This document shows, piece by piece, positions 36,927 to 43,890 of a stretch of 64,000 nt of DNA. The translations under genes were made by a program, and so were the position numbers. The number at the start of each line of letters is the position of its first letter. Position 1 is the first letter of the stretch. The stretch is from Kiritimatiellia bacterium. GTDB lineage: Bacteria; Verrucomicrobiota; Kiritimatiellia; UBA8416; JADHWI01. The notes under the pieces were generated by a model. It was not told where the DNA came from. It saw only the letters and a list, made by a program, of their open reading frames with translations, and did not search any database. Where the stretch lies: NCBI GenBank assembly GCA_030744755.1, contig JASLPY010000017.1:1-64000 (forward strand). Reading direction: 5' to 3'.

Positions 36927-36954
36927 TTGACCTGAAACGCAAACCATCTAGTAT
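36927..36954 (+). promoter_or_regulatory. Promoter for ilvC
   Basis: TTGACC (36927-36932), a 16-bp spacer and TAGTAT (36949-36954). Transcription should start near 36961, giving a leader of about 60 nt with GGAGGCAGG before the ATG at 37023. No T-box, attenuator or riboswitch was recognised in the leader. Confidence 0.55.
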
Positions 36955-37022
36955 GCAGGGTCGTGTCAATTCTCGGCACGGCGAATACAGTTGAGAACAA
37001 TCTACAGTGAGGGAGGCAGGAT

Positions 37023-38123
37023 ATGGCCACTATTGATTTTGGCGGCGTGAAAGAAGATGTTGTCATGCGGAAGGAATTTCCGATGAGCAAGGCTCGTCGG
37101 ATTCTCAAGGGCGAAACTATTGCCGTGATAGGTTACGGGGTACAGGGACCTGCGCAGGCGTTGAACATGAAGGACAACGGACTCAACGTCATAATTGGAC
37201 AGTCCAAGGCTTTCAAGAAAGACTGGAACCGCGCCAAGAGAGACGGCTGGATCCCCGGTGAGACACTGTTTGACATTGAGGAAGCCGCAACTCGTGGCAC
37301 AATAATCCAGATGCTTGTCACCGACGCAGCGCAGCGCGTGATCTGGCCTACTGTCAAGAAATGCCTGAATCCCGGGGATGCTCTTTACTTCTCCCACGGA
37401 TTTTCGATCGTTTACAGCGATCAAACCAAGGTAATCCCGCCTCCGGACGTAGATGTCATTCTCGTTGCTCCAAAGGGTTCCGGCACATCCGTTCGCAGGA
37501 ACTTCCTGTCGGGAGCCGGCATCAACTCAAGTTTCGCAGTCGAGCAGGATGCAACAGGACGGGCACTGGAACGCTGTCTCGCGGTCGGCATCGGCGTGGG
37601 TTCGGGCTACCTCTTCCCCACAACCTTTCAGGATGAAGTTTACAGCGACCTGACCGGCGAGCGTGGCATCCTCATGGGCGCCCTTGCAGGTGTAATGGAA
37701 GCCCAGTATGACGTGCTGCGCAAGAACGGGCACAGCCCCAGCGAAGCGTTCAACGAGACAGTTGAAGAGCTCACGCAGAGTCTCATACGACTGGTAGACG
37801 AAAACGGAATGGACTGGATGTTCTCCAACTGCTCGGCAACAGCGCAGAGAGGTGCGCTTGACTGGCGTCCGAAGTTCAAGAAGGCGACAATGCCGGTCTT
37901 CAAAGAACTCTACAAGGCGGTCAAGACCGGCAAGGAAACAGCCCGCGTAATCAGGGTATGCGGAAAGAAAGATTACAAGGAACGCCTGGACGGTGAACTG
38001 GCGCAAATCGGCAACTCCGAGATGTGGCAAGCCGGCGCGGCAGTCCGCAAGCTGCGTCCGAAAACCAAGGCCAAGGCCATCACCAAGGCGACCAAAGGCA
38101 TCAAGGGCCGCGGCAAGAATTAA
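37023..38123 (+). CDS. ilvC: Ketol-acid reductoisomerase (Bacteroidetes/fungal type)
   Basis: A 366-residue enzyme of valine, leucine and isoleucine synthesis. It isomerises and reduces acetolactate with NAD(P)H and Mg2+. The Rossmann motif is VIGYGVQGPAQALNMKDNG (about 35-53). The Mg2+-binding region includes DLTGERGILMG and ETVEELTQSL. GPAQALN and NSSFAVEQDATGRALE resemble Bacteroidetes and fungal enzymes rather than the short class I form. The C-terminal tail (KTKAKAITKATKGIKGRGKN) is unusually basic. The gene is monocistronic, between a promoter at 36927 and a hairpin terminator at 38150. No other ilv genes are nearby. Confidence 0.95.
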   Translation: MATIDFGGVKEDVVMRKEFPMSKARRILKGETIAVIGYGVQGPAQALNMKDNGLNVIIGQSKAFKKDWNRAKRDGWIPGETLFDIEEAATRGTIIQMLVTDAAQRVIWPTVKKCLNPGDALYFSHGFSIVYSDQTKVIPPPDVDVILVAPKGSGTSVRRNFLSGAGINSSFAVEQDATGRALERCLAVGIGVGSGYLFPTTFQDEVYSDLTGERGILMGALAGVMEAQYDVLRKNGHSPSEAFNETVEELTQSLIRLVDENGMDWMFSNCSATAQRGALDWRPKFKKATMPVFKELYKAVKTGKETARVIRVCGKKDYKERLDGELAQIGNSEMWQAGAAVRKLRPKTKAKAITKATKGIKGRGKN

Positions 38124-38149
38124 ACTGTTGCAGCGTTATGGATGAACAG

Positions 38150-38181
38150 AAGGCCTCGGCATCTGAGAATGCCGGGGCCTT
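38150..38181 (+). terminator. Rho-independent terminator after ilvC
   Basis: Left arm AAGGCCTCGGCAT, loop CTGAGA, right arm ATGCCGGGGCCTT: 13 pairs with one T-G wobble, then TTCTCT. It begins 26 bp after the ilvC stop. The T-run is modest. Confidence 0.75.
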
Positions 38182-38275
38182 TCTCTATGCATGCGGAATG
38201 CGCAGCCTGCGCTCTGCGCTGCGAAACGCCACTCTGCCGTCATCGCCCGTCCGCAATCCTGTCTTGTTCGACAGT

Positions 38276-41200
38276 CTACCTGTCCCCTGTCTTTGCTGCG
38301 ACAGATGCCGGCGCCTGGGCCGGACGGTCAGGCCGGTACAGATAGTCGGGCCAAAGCGGACAGTTGAGGTCGATCCACGCGGTCAAGGCGCGCCGTTCTT
38401 CGACGCTTAGCTTTACCTTCCGGTGCTGCTTTTTTGTCAGCACCTCGAAGAGCCGGCTGCGCAGCGCGCCGAAGGTGAGAGGTTCGGCCTTGAAATGCCG
38501 CGCCCCGTAGTGCCAGTCAAACATGTGGACCCACCCCCCGGAGATGAGCGAGCGGTAGGACACTGGCACGCGCTCCGCGTCCAGGTTCCCACGAAGGTCG
38601 GGACGCTTTCCCTTTGTGCCGTCGTGACAGGAAACGCACCGTTTGTTCAGTACCGGTTGCACTACGTGTTCGTAGTCGAATGGTCTCGCGCCCCAGGGGG
38701 GTGGATCTAGCCGCCGCGCCGGCTGATCCACCGCCACCATTCGCTGCCGCACGGCCGGTAACTGCAGACGGTCCTCGTGGCATCCAATGCAGCTGCGCCG
38801 TTCCCCCGGCTGGAGCTGCACCACGCTCCGCATACGCTGCAGCTCGTTATAGTTCTCGTCGAGCAACTGGAAGTAGAGTACCTTGCCGGCAGGCGCCGTG
38901 AAATTAACGGAACCATCCGCGGCAACCGGCACCGTGCCCAGCACCGCCTTGGCAACGTAGCTGGGCCAGCCTACGCGCTCGGTGACGCTGATCGTGCCGT
39001 CGGGCCGGGCAGCCGCGCTGCCCTGCCGAAATGCATGGGCGCCCAGAGCATTCTGCGTGCGGGTCACTATCTCGTGGGCAGGTCCCCTGACCTTGTGAAC
39101 AGGCGTGGCGTAGAAGTCCTGGAATGGCGGATGCGTGCTGCGATACTCACCACAGCTCAGATGCTCGAGCAGGGGCGGCACCTCCTGCACGACCTGGAGG
39201 TACTTTACGCGCCCCCGAGCGACGGCCGGTCCAAGCCCTTTGTAGACATCTTGCACGGTGAACTGGCCCAGCCCCCGGGATGCCAACGCCTGATCGGGAA
39301 CCGACGGCAAGAGCGGTGGCCGTGCTCGCACGCGCAACGGCGACGGTTTCTTGCTGCTGATCGACGGATCCAGGTAAAGCAACTCGCGGTTTCCGTAGCG
39401 GTCGATCACGTACAGGCCCCAGTGCGAGCGCTTCGCGGGGCTGTGGCTGACCAGGAAATGGTCGCGAGAGATCGGCTCGGGAAAGCGAAAGGTCTCGTGG
39501 TGCGAGCGATCCATCTGGTACCGCGGCCGGGTGTCAGGCGTGATGCTGGTGATGGCGGCCGTGTCGTACAGTCCCTTCGAGCGGTCGAGCAGCGCGATGG
39601 GTCCCTGGTGATCGCCATGTGAAATCAGAGTACAGACAATCTCCTGACTGCCGGGGACTTCGCGCGCATGCCCGTAGCAATAAGGCGTGTTGTTGCCGAA
39701 TACCAGCTCGGGATGGGTGCCATCCGGCCAGATGGACCACAGCGTGTGTCCGAAGTCGGCGCCCTTATCCTGGTACTCTGAGCGCGTCCACATGATCCGG
39801 CCGTCGCGTGTCGTGACAGGATCCCACTCGCTAAGGTTGGCAAAGGAGAGGCGCCGCATCCCGGTACCGTCACGGTTCATTCGGTACAGCACGTAAGCCT
39901 GAGGCTGCCAACAGAGAAAGCGGGTCGTGCAACGGGTGGAGATAAACCCCAACTCTCCATCAGACAGCGGCACCGGATCGAAATCATGAAAGGGCCCTCT
40001 GGTAAGCCGCCTGGCCCCACTCCCGTCGACGCGCATGGACCACAGGTGCCAGTAGGAATGCCACCCCTCGACCTCCGGTTCGTCCGGCCGATAGGCAAAA
40101 AACACTGTCTTAGCGTCGAAGTCAGCCACCGGGTGCCGCACGATGCCGGCGCATCCGTCGAAGAGGGTCTCGACCTCCGCCCGCGCGGGATCGAACCTGC
40201 CCTCCGCGTCACGTGGCACGTGCAGTAGGTAGATGCCGCCACCGGAGGCGAACAACCCGTCCATGTGCTCACTGTAGTTGTGCGAGGGCTGAAGCGGATG
40301 GCGCTTGGCGAAGAGCACCTTCTCGATGGGCATGAGCCGGGGGTCGCGGAAGAAGAGCCGGCGCTTGGCGTGGCGAGCGGCCAGATAGAGCGCGTCCGTT
40401 TCGCCCTGTGCTTCTGCCCTGGCACGCAGATCCGCCGCTTCTGCGCGTTCCCTGCCGACGTCGATGCCCTGTTCCGACACGCGCGTAATCAGTTCATCAA
40501 ACTGTTTCAGCGTGCGCGCCAGCGCTGACAGACGTGCCAGGCGGCCCCAGTACGGCTCGCCGCCGGGTACGGCCGGACGGTCATTGATCAGCGGGGACAG
40601 CTCATCCCTGTTGTCCAACCGGTTCCACGTGTCGCGTTCGCAGAGAAAGGCGTATTCAACGATGCCCCGCCATGTGGGTTTGCGCAGGGTGAACGCGGGT
40701 AGCGTGAGGGCGGGCAGGGCGCGCGCCGGGCGGGAGGTCTTGGCGACCGTTGACCACGCCTGCCCGTCGGCCGACACCCGCACTTCGACGTCACGCGGCT
40801 GGCGATCCGTGAATTTGCCGGTGCGATCGCGGGAGAAAGCGACCCGCACTACCATCGTCGGTTCAGGTAACTCGATCTCCACCCACTCTTCGTCGGTCGA
40901 AGCCGCGATCCAACTATGGTCGTTGCCGGTCTTGCCGTCGTTCAGGTGCGCGACGGCATGGATGGCGTAACCTTTGATAACCGAAGAGGCCCGGGGTTTG
41001 GCGCCGTGCGTTGCGAGAGCGAGGTTATCGTTCCCGTCGGGGCCGAAGATCTCCAGTTCGTCCACGCCCGCCGCACCGCGCCGGGTGCTGAGAATGACCA
41101 GCCGCACAATCCGCGCCTGCTCTGCAGGAAAGACGACCGAAGTCGTGCAGTCATCAACAGCTGCCCCGGCCGTGCCGGTCGCCAACGCCTGCCGCGCCTC

Positions 41201-41290
41201 GTCTTCAACCCTCACTCGCGCCCCTGCAAAAGCGGTGCTCGCCACAGTCACAGTCAGTAGGACAATCAGAATCCCAAGTCTTTTTCTCAT
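38276..41290 (-). CDS. HzsA-related secreted di-heme protein with discoidin and PD40 regions
   Basis: A 1004-residue exported protein. The ATG at 41290 gives a signal peptide (about 1-23, ending STAFA). An F5/8-type discoidin-like region follows (about 45-190; WVEIELPEP, REVEVRVS-like). A six-bladed TolB/PD40 propeller comes next (about 330-640; VDGSGARRLTRGPFHDFDP, WSIWPDGTHPE). The C-terminal domain has two c-type heme motifs, CIGCH (near 832) and CVSCH (near 883). This is the layout of HzsA-related proteins of PVC bacteria. It need not imply hydrazine chemistry. The gene looks more GC-rich than its neighbours, a possible sign of transfer. Confidence 0.9.
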   Translation of the reverse strand: MRKRLGILIVLLTVTVASTAFAGARVRVEDEARQALATGTAGAAVDDCTTSVVFPAEQARIVRLVILSTRRGAAGVDELEIFGPDGNDNLALATHGAKPRASSVIKGYAIHAVAHLNDGKTGNDHSWIAASTDEEWVEIELPEPTMVVRVAFSRDRTGKFTDRQPRDVEVRVSADGQAWSTVAKTSRPARALPALTLPAFTLRKPTWRGIVEYAFLCERDTWNRLDNRDELSPLINDRPAVPGGEPYWGRLARLSALARTLKQFDELITRVSEQGIDVGRERAEAADLRARAEAQGETDALYLAARHAKRRLFFRDPRLMPIEKVLFAKRHPLQPSHNYSEHMDGLFASGGGIYLLHVPRDAEGRFDPARAEVETLFDGCAGIVRHPVADFDAKTVFFAYRPDEPEVEGWHSYWHLWSMRVDGSGARRLTRGPFHDFDPVPLSDGELGFISTRCTTRFLCWQPQAYVLYRMNRDGTGMRRLSFANLSEWDPVTTRDGRIMWTRSEYQDKGADFGHTLWSIWPDGTHPELVFGNNTPYCYGHAREVPGSQEIVCTLISHGDHQGPIALLDRSKGLYDTAAITSITPDTRPRYQMDRSHHETFRFPEPISRDHFLVSHSPAKRSHWGLYVIDRYGNRELLYLDPSISSKKPSPLRVRARPPLLPSVPDQALASRGLGQFTVQDVYKGLGPAVARGRVKYLQVVQEVPPLLEHLSCGEYRSTHPPFQDFYATPVHKVRGPAHEIVTRTQNALGAHAFRQGSAAARPDGTISVTERVGWPSYVAKAVLGTVPVAADGSVNFTAPAGKVLYFQLLDENYNELQRMRSVVQLQPGERRSCIGCHEDRLQLPAVRQRMVAVDQPARRLDPPPWGARPFDYEHVVQPVLNKRCVSCHDGTKGKRPDLRGNLDAERVPVSYRSLISGGWVHMFDWHYGARHFKAEPLTFGALRSRLFEVLTKKQHRKVKLSVEERRALTAWIDLNCPLWPDYLYRPDRPAQAPASVAAKTGDR

Positions 41291-41451
41291 ATGTTTTCTC
41301 TTCCACAAGGCACAGGCTCGCGCAACCGCAATGGTGGCGTGCAGACTGTTTCATTTCAAGTCCAATTCGACGACAGTGGGGACAACCGGGCAGACCAGGG
41401 ACGACAGGGGTCTTTAGAAGAGATTCTTTCTGAAGGAGTTGAAAGGTCCTG

Positions 41452-41584
41452 TGGAGCCAACGATCGGAATCGAACCGATGACCTCCCCGCAGTTGCGGGG
41501 TGCTCTACCAGCCCACCTGCAACCTGCCCGCAATGCTGCGCATAGCGCTGCAGGCGGGCGCTGTAGCACTGCGGACAGGCTGAG
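41452..41584 (-). pseudogene. Broken tRNA-Thr copy with D-loop insertion (copy 1)
   Basis: From 41452 the sequence equals the intact tRNA-Thr from CCA through the T arm and variable loop. The anticodon arm is then replaced by the hairpin CCCCGC-AACT-GCGGGG, followed by the D-stem part CTGGTAGAGC, a 68-nt GC-rich palindromic insert (41511-41578) and CTCAGC. It ends where the GIY-YIG gene A stop codon begins. The acceptor 5' strand is missing, so it cannot form a tRNA. Confidence 0.85.
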
Positions 41585-41893
41585 TCAGTCGTGAACGGGT
41601 TCAAGCAGTATCACCGGACCAAAACGCTCTGGCCATTGAAACGAACCGGCGATGATCATCTCGATGTACTCCCGACGCCGCAAACGTTTCAGCCAGTACT
41701 CGGCCTTCCGCGCCAGAGTGGGTGTTGTGAATTGCAGCAAGGCAACCCGATTCCAGGGGCCTCGACCGGCTGTGGCCTTGACAAGCCCTTTACAGTGTTC
41801 GTTGAGACGTCGGGCAGGCTGTAGACAACTGCCTATGTACTGGTGGGTTCCTGTATCGTTCCTGAGAATGTAGAGATAGCCCGGATCCGTCAT
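41585..41893 (-). CDS. GIY-YIG nuclease domain protein A
   Basis: A 102-residue stand-alone GIY-YIG endonuclease. The motif is LYILRN...HQYIGSC, with the catalytic Arg in PARRLNEH and Glu in ARKAEYWLKR. It differs from protein B (41970-42278) at about seven residues, so the two are recent duplicates. It starts 11 bp after the 3' end of a broken tRNA-Thr copy, and its stop codon abuts another broken copy. Homing or integration into tRNA genes is a hypothesis drawn from this placement. Homologous short GIY-YIG proteins of unknown role occur widely. The longer ORF upstream would include tRNA sequence and is rejected. Confidence 0.88.
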   Translation of the reverse strand: MTDPGYLYILRNDTGTHQYIGSCLQPARRLNEHCKGLVKATAGRGPWNRVALLQFTTPTLARKAEYWLKRLRRREYIEMIIAGSFQWPERFGPVILLEPVHD

Positions 41894-41903
41894 AGAAGGC
41901 CCT

Positions 41904-41967
41904 GTGGAGCCAACGATCGGAATCGAACCGATGACCTCCCCGCAGTTGCGGGGTGCTCTACCAGCTG
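41904..41967 (-). pseudogene. 5'-truncated tRNA-Thr copy (copy 2)
   Basis: Covers CCA, acceptor 3' strand, T arm and variable loop identical to the intact tRNA-Thr, the replacement anticodon hairpin CCCCGC-AACT-GCGGGG, and D-arm part CTGGTAGAGC. It stops at CAGCTG, next to the stop codon of GIY-YIG gene B. The acceptor 5' strand and the 5' half of the D arm are missing. Confidence 0.85.
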
Positions 41968-41969
41968 CG

Positions 41970-42278
41970 TCAGTCCTGAACGGGTTCAAGCAGTATCACC
42001 GGACCAAAACGCTCTGGCCATTGAAACGAACCGGCGATGATCATCTCAATGTATTCTCGACGGCGCAGACGTTTCAGCCAGTACTCGGCCTTCCGCGCCA
42101 GAGTGGGTGTCGTGAAGTGCAGCAGGGCTACCCGGTTCCAGGGGCCTCGACCGGCTGTGGCCTTGACAAGCCCTTTACCGTGTTCGTTGAGGCGTCGGGC
42201 AGGCTGTAGACAGCTGCCTATGTACTGGTGGGTTCTTTCCTCGTTCCTGAGAATGTAGAGATACCCCGGATCCGGCAT
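41970..42278 (-). CDS. GIY-YIG nuclease domain protein B
   Basis: A 102-residue protein with the same layout as A: GYLYILRN...HQYIGSC, PARRLNEHGKG, ARKAEYWLKRLRRREYIEMI. The ATG is 11 bp after the CCA of the intact tRNA-Thr, with AGGA from the spacer as a likely ribosome site. The mRNA may therefore be cut from the tRNA precursor by 3' processing, which is inference. A and B, each with an upstream tRNA 3' part, form a tandem unit of about 380 bp. Confidence 0.9.
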   Translation of the reverse strand: MPDPGYLYILRNEERTHQYIGSCLQPARRLNEHGKGLVKATAGRGPWNRVALLHFTTPTLARKAEYWLKRLRRREYIEMIIAGSFQWPERFGPVILLEPVQD

Positions 42279-42289
42279 AGAAGGTCCTG

Positions 42290-42365
42290 TGGAGCCAACG
42301 ATCGGAATCGAACCGATGACCTGCTCATTACGAGTGAGCTGCTCTACCAGCTGAGCTACGTTGGC
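42290..42365 (-). tRNA. tRNA-Thr(CGU), intact
   Basis: A 76-nt cloverleaf on the minus strand: acceptor GCCAACG/CGTTGGC, D stem GCTC/GAGC with loop AGCTGGTA, anticodon arm GCTCA-CTCGTAA-TGAGC (anticodon CGU, codon ACG), variable loop AGGTC, T arm ATCGG-TTCGATT-CCGAT, then T and encoded CCA. All pairs are standard. It is the only complete tRNA in a cluster of four damaged copies. Confidence 0.96.
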
Positions 42366-42394
42366 ACTTCTTCTCTGTTTTCGTTGCCCGACCC

Positions 42395-42476
42395 GATGAC
42401 CTCCCCGCAGTTGCGGGGTGCTCTACCAGCCCGCCTGCAACGCTGTAGCACTGCGGGCAAGCTGAGCTACGTTGGC
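42395..42476 (-). pseudogene. tRNA-Thr copy with short D-loop insert (copy 3)
   Basis: On the minus strand it begins with the intact acceptor 5' strand and D stem, GCCAACGTAGCTCAGC. A 31-nt GC-rich insert (42430-42460) follows, then CTGGTAGAGC, the hairpin CCCCGC-AACT-GCGGGG and AGGTCATCGG. It stops inside the T arm, so the T loop and acceptor 3' strand are missing. A 29-nt spacer (TTCTGTTTTCGTTGCCC core) separates it from the intact tRNA and recurs on its other side. Confidence 0.82.
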
Positions 42477-42505
42477 ACTTCTTTTCTGTTTTCGTTGCCC
42501 GACCC

Positions 42506-42623
42506 GATGACCTCCCCGCAGTTGCGGAGTGCTCTACCAGCCCGCCTGCAACCTGCCCGCAATGCTGCGCATAGCGCTGCAGGCGGGCGCTGTAGCACTG
42601 CGGACAAGCTGAGCTACGTTGGC
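42506..42623 (-). pseudogene. tRNA-Thr copy with long D-loop insert (copy 4)
   Basis: Same layout as copy 3, but the D-loop insert is 67 nt (42541-42607) and contains an 11-bp perfect inverted repeat, GCCCGCCTGCA (42540-42550) and TGCAGGCGGGC (42578-42588). The replaced anticodon hairpin has one change (GCGGAG). T loop and acceptor 3' strand are missing. Confidence 0.82.
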
Positions 42624-42686
42624 GTTTACGAGGCCTATTTCCGGCAGAAAAAAGCAGGCGATACTGTACCCGATTCCACCATCAAG

Positions 42687-43784
42687 TCAAGCAAGCATCC
42701 TGACAATCAGAAGTTCCAGCACCAGAGGGCCGGGAACTGCGGTTGAGACGAGAGACTCGTGGGCCGCCACGATCTCACGGTGGCAATGTTCAAGCTCCTT
42801 GGTTGAGAAGAGGTTTGCCTGTTTAGCCAGCAGCCCTACCCGGAAAGGGTGTGTACTTCTTGGATCTCTGGTCAGCCATTCCTTGAACATGGTCTCGGCC
42901 TCGGGAGGAACGTCTCCCCAGGCTACCGCACTCTTCCCCGACTGGTTTTTCCTTCTGACAAGCCATCGGCGGTTGATTGCTTCACGGTAGATCATCAGCT
43001 CACGGATACGACTCCCCATCATCATAACAAGGCCGATGGGGCTTTGCTTCTGAAACGAGAGCTGTCGAATCATTTCCAGGGAACGGGCTAGGTGGCGATT
43101 GCCAACGGCGTCGGTGAGATCCCACACTATGGCCTCTCGCGACGAGCAAGTGATGGCTCGAATATCTTCGGGTTTCACCTCCCTCCTGTCCCCGAGGAAA
43201 AGATCAAGCTTGTCGAGCTCCCCGAGAAGCTGCCTGCTGTCGGTACCAACCCTTTCGACAAAGGCCAGCAATACGTCCCGTGGCATTTTTAATCCTTTCT
43301 CAGGAATCACGGTCCTCAGAAAAGCCGCAGCCTGTTGATCAGCCTGGTAGCTTCGATCCGGAATCGAGAACTCTTGAATGGAACCGTATTGCTTGCAGGT
43401 CTTATAGAAAGAATAGCGCTTATCAACCTTTGGTGCCGTAACCACCAGATGCTGGCCGGGCAGGAGCCCTTGCTTGATGAGAGCGGCAAGTTCGTTAACC
43501 TTGGTCTTCACGGTTTCGCTTCGCCCCACGACAGTATCCGCGAGAAAGCCGGCATCACGCAGCCATACAACCTTGTCGGATCCCATGAACCCGGGCGTCT
43601 GAAGAGATTCGAACGCCTGGTCCAGCTTCCCGGACGCCCCATCGACGGTATCGGCCTTAGCGTCAACGATTTCAAGTCCAAGCGTCTGTTCCTCAGGCGA
43701 GATGACACCTGAAATGACTTCCTTGGCCGTTGAAGTCACACGGAATTCATCATCCCCGAATATAAGGTGTATAGCAGAACTCAT
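42687..43784 (-). CDS. holA: DNA polymerase III subunit delta
   Basis: A 365-residue clamp-loader delta subunit that opens the beta sliding clamp. The start at 43784 (MSSAIHLIFGDDEFRV) is chosen because IHLIFGDDEF is the usual N-terminal strand. A 22-residue upstream extension has no family support. Family segments include GFMGSDKVVWLRDAGF near residue 65-80, LLGELDKLDLFLGDRREVKPEDI and IVWDLTDAVGNRHLARSL, and a C-terminal helical collar. Sequence is divergent, as is usual for HolA. It is divergent from the HD phosphodiesterase gene. Confidence 0.88.
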   Translation of the reverse strand: MSSAIHLIFGDDEFRVTSTAKEVISGVISPEEQTLGLEIVDAKADTVDGASGKLDQAFESLQTPGFMGSDKVVWLRDAGFLADTVVGRSETVKTKVNELAALIKQGLLPGQHLVVTAPKVDKRYSFYKTCKQYGSIQEFSIPDRSYQADQQAAAFLRTVIPEKGLKMPRDVLLAFVERVGTDSRQLLGELDKLDLFLGDRREVKPEDIRAITCSSREAIVWDLTDAVGNRHLARSLEMIRQLSFQKQSPIGLVMMMGSRIRELMIYREAINRRWLVRRKNQSGKSAVAWGDVPPEAETMFKEWLTRDPRSTHPFRVGLLAKQANLFSTKELEHCHREIVAAHESLVSTAVPGPLVLELLIVRMLA

Positions 43785-43843
43785 CGTCAACAGAAAATAG
43801 CCCTGACGGGGGCCTACGGCAAGAAAGCATTTCCGGTTTTGAA

Positions 43844-43873
43844 GTGACAATTGTAGTTTTCGGGGGGTATTAT
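43844..43873 (+). promoter_or_regulatory. Promoter with palindrome before the HD phosphodiesterase gene
   Basis: GTGACA (43844-43849), an 18-bp spacer and TATTAT (43868-43873). The -10 lies in the loop of an inverted repeat GGGGG/CCCCC (43862-43879), which could serve as an operator. The expected transcript start is about 11 nt before the ATG at 43891. Confidence 0.5.
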
Positions 43874-43890
43874 GCCCCCTGTGAGCGACT

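Noticed and set aside
36725-37022. Branched-chain amino acid attenuator or T-box before ilvC
   Set aside because: No leader peptide rich in Val/Leu/Ile codons and no T-box sequence was seen; only a plain promoter.
38777-39622. Plus-strand ORF (281 codons) opposite the HzsA-like gene
   Set aside because: High GC creates stop-poor antisense frames; the minus strand carries heme motifs and a signal peptide.
41894-41989. Longer N-terminus for GIY-YIG protein A
   Set aside because: The extra 32 codons are translated tRNA sequence; protein B starts at the equivalent ATG.
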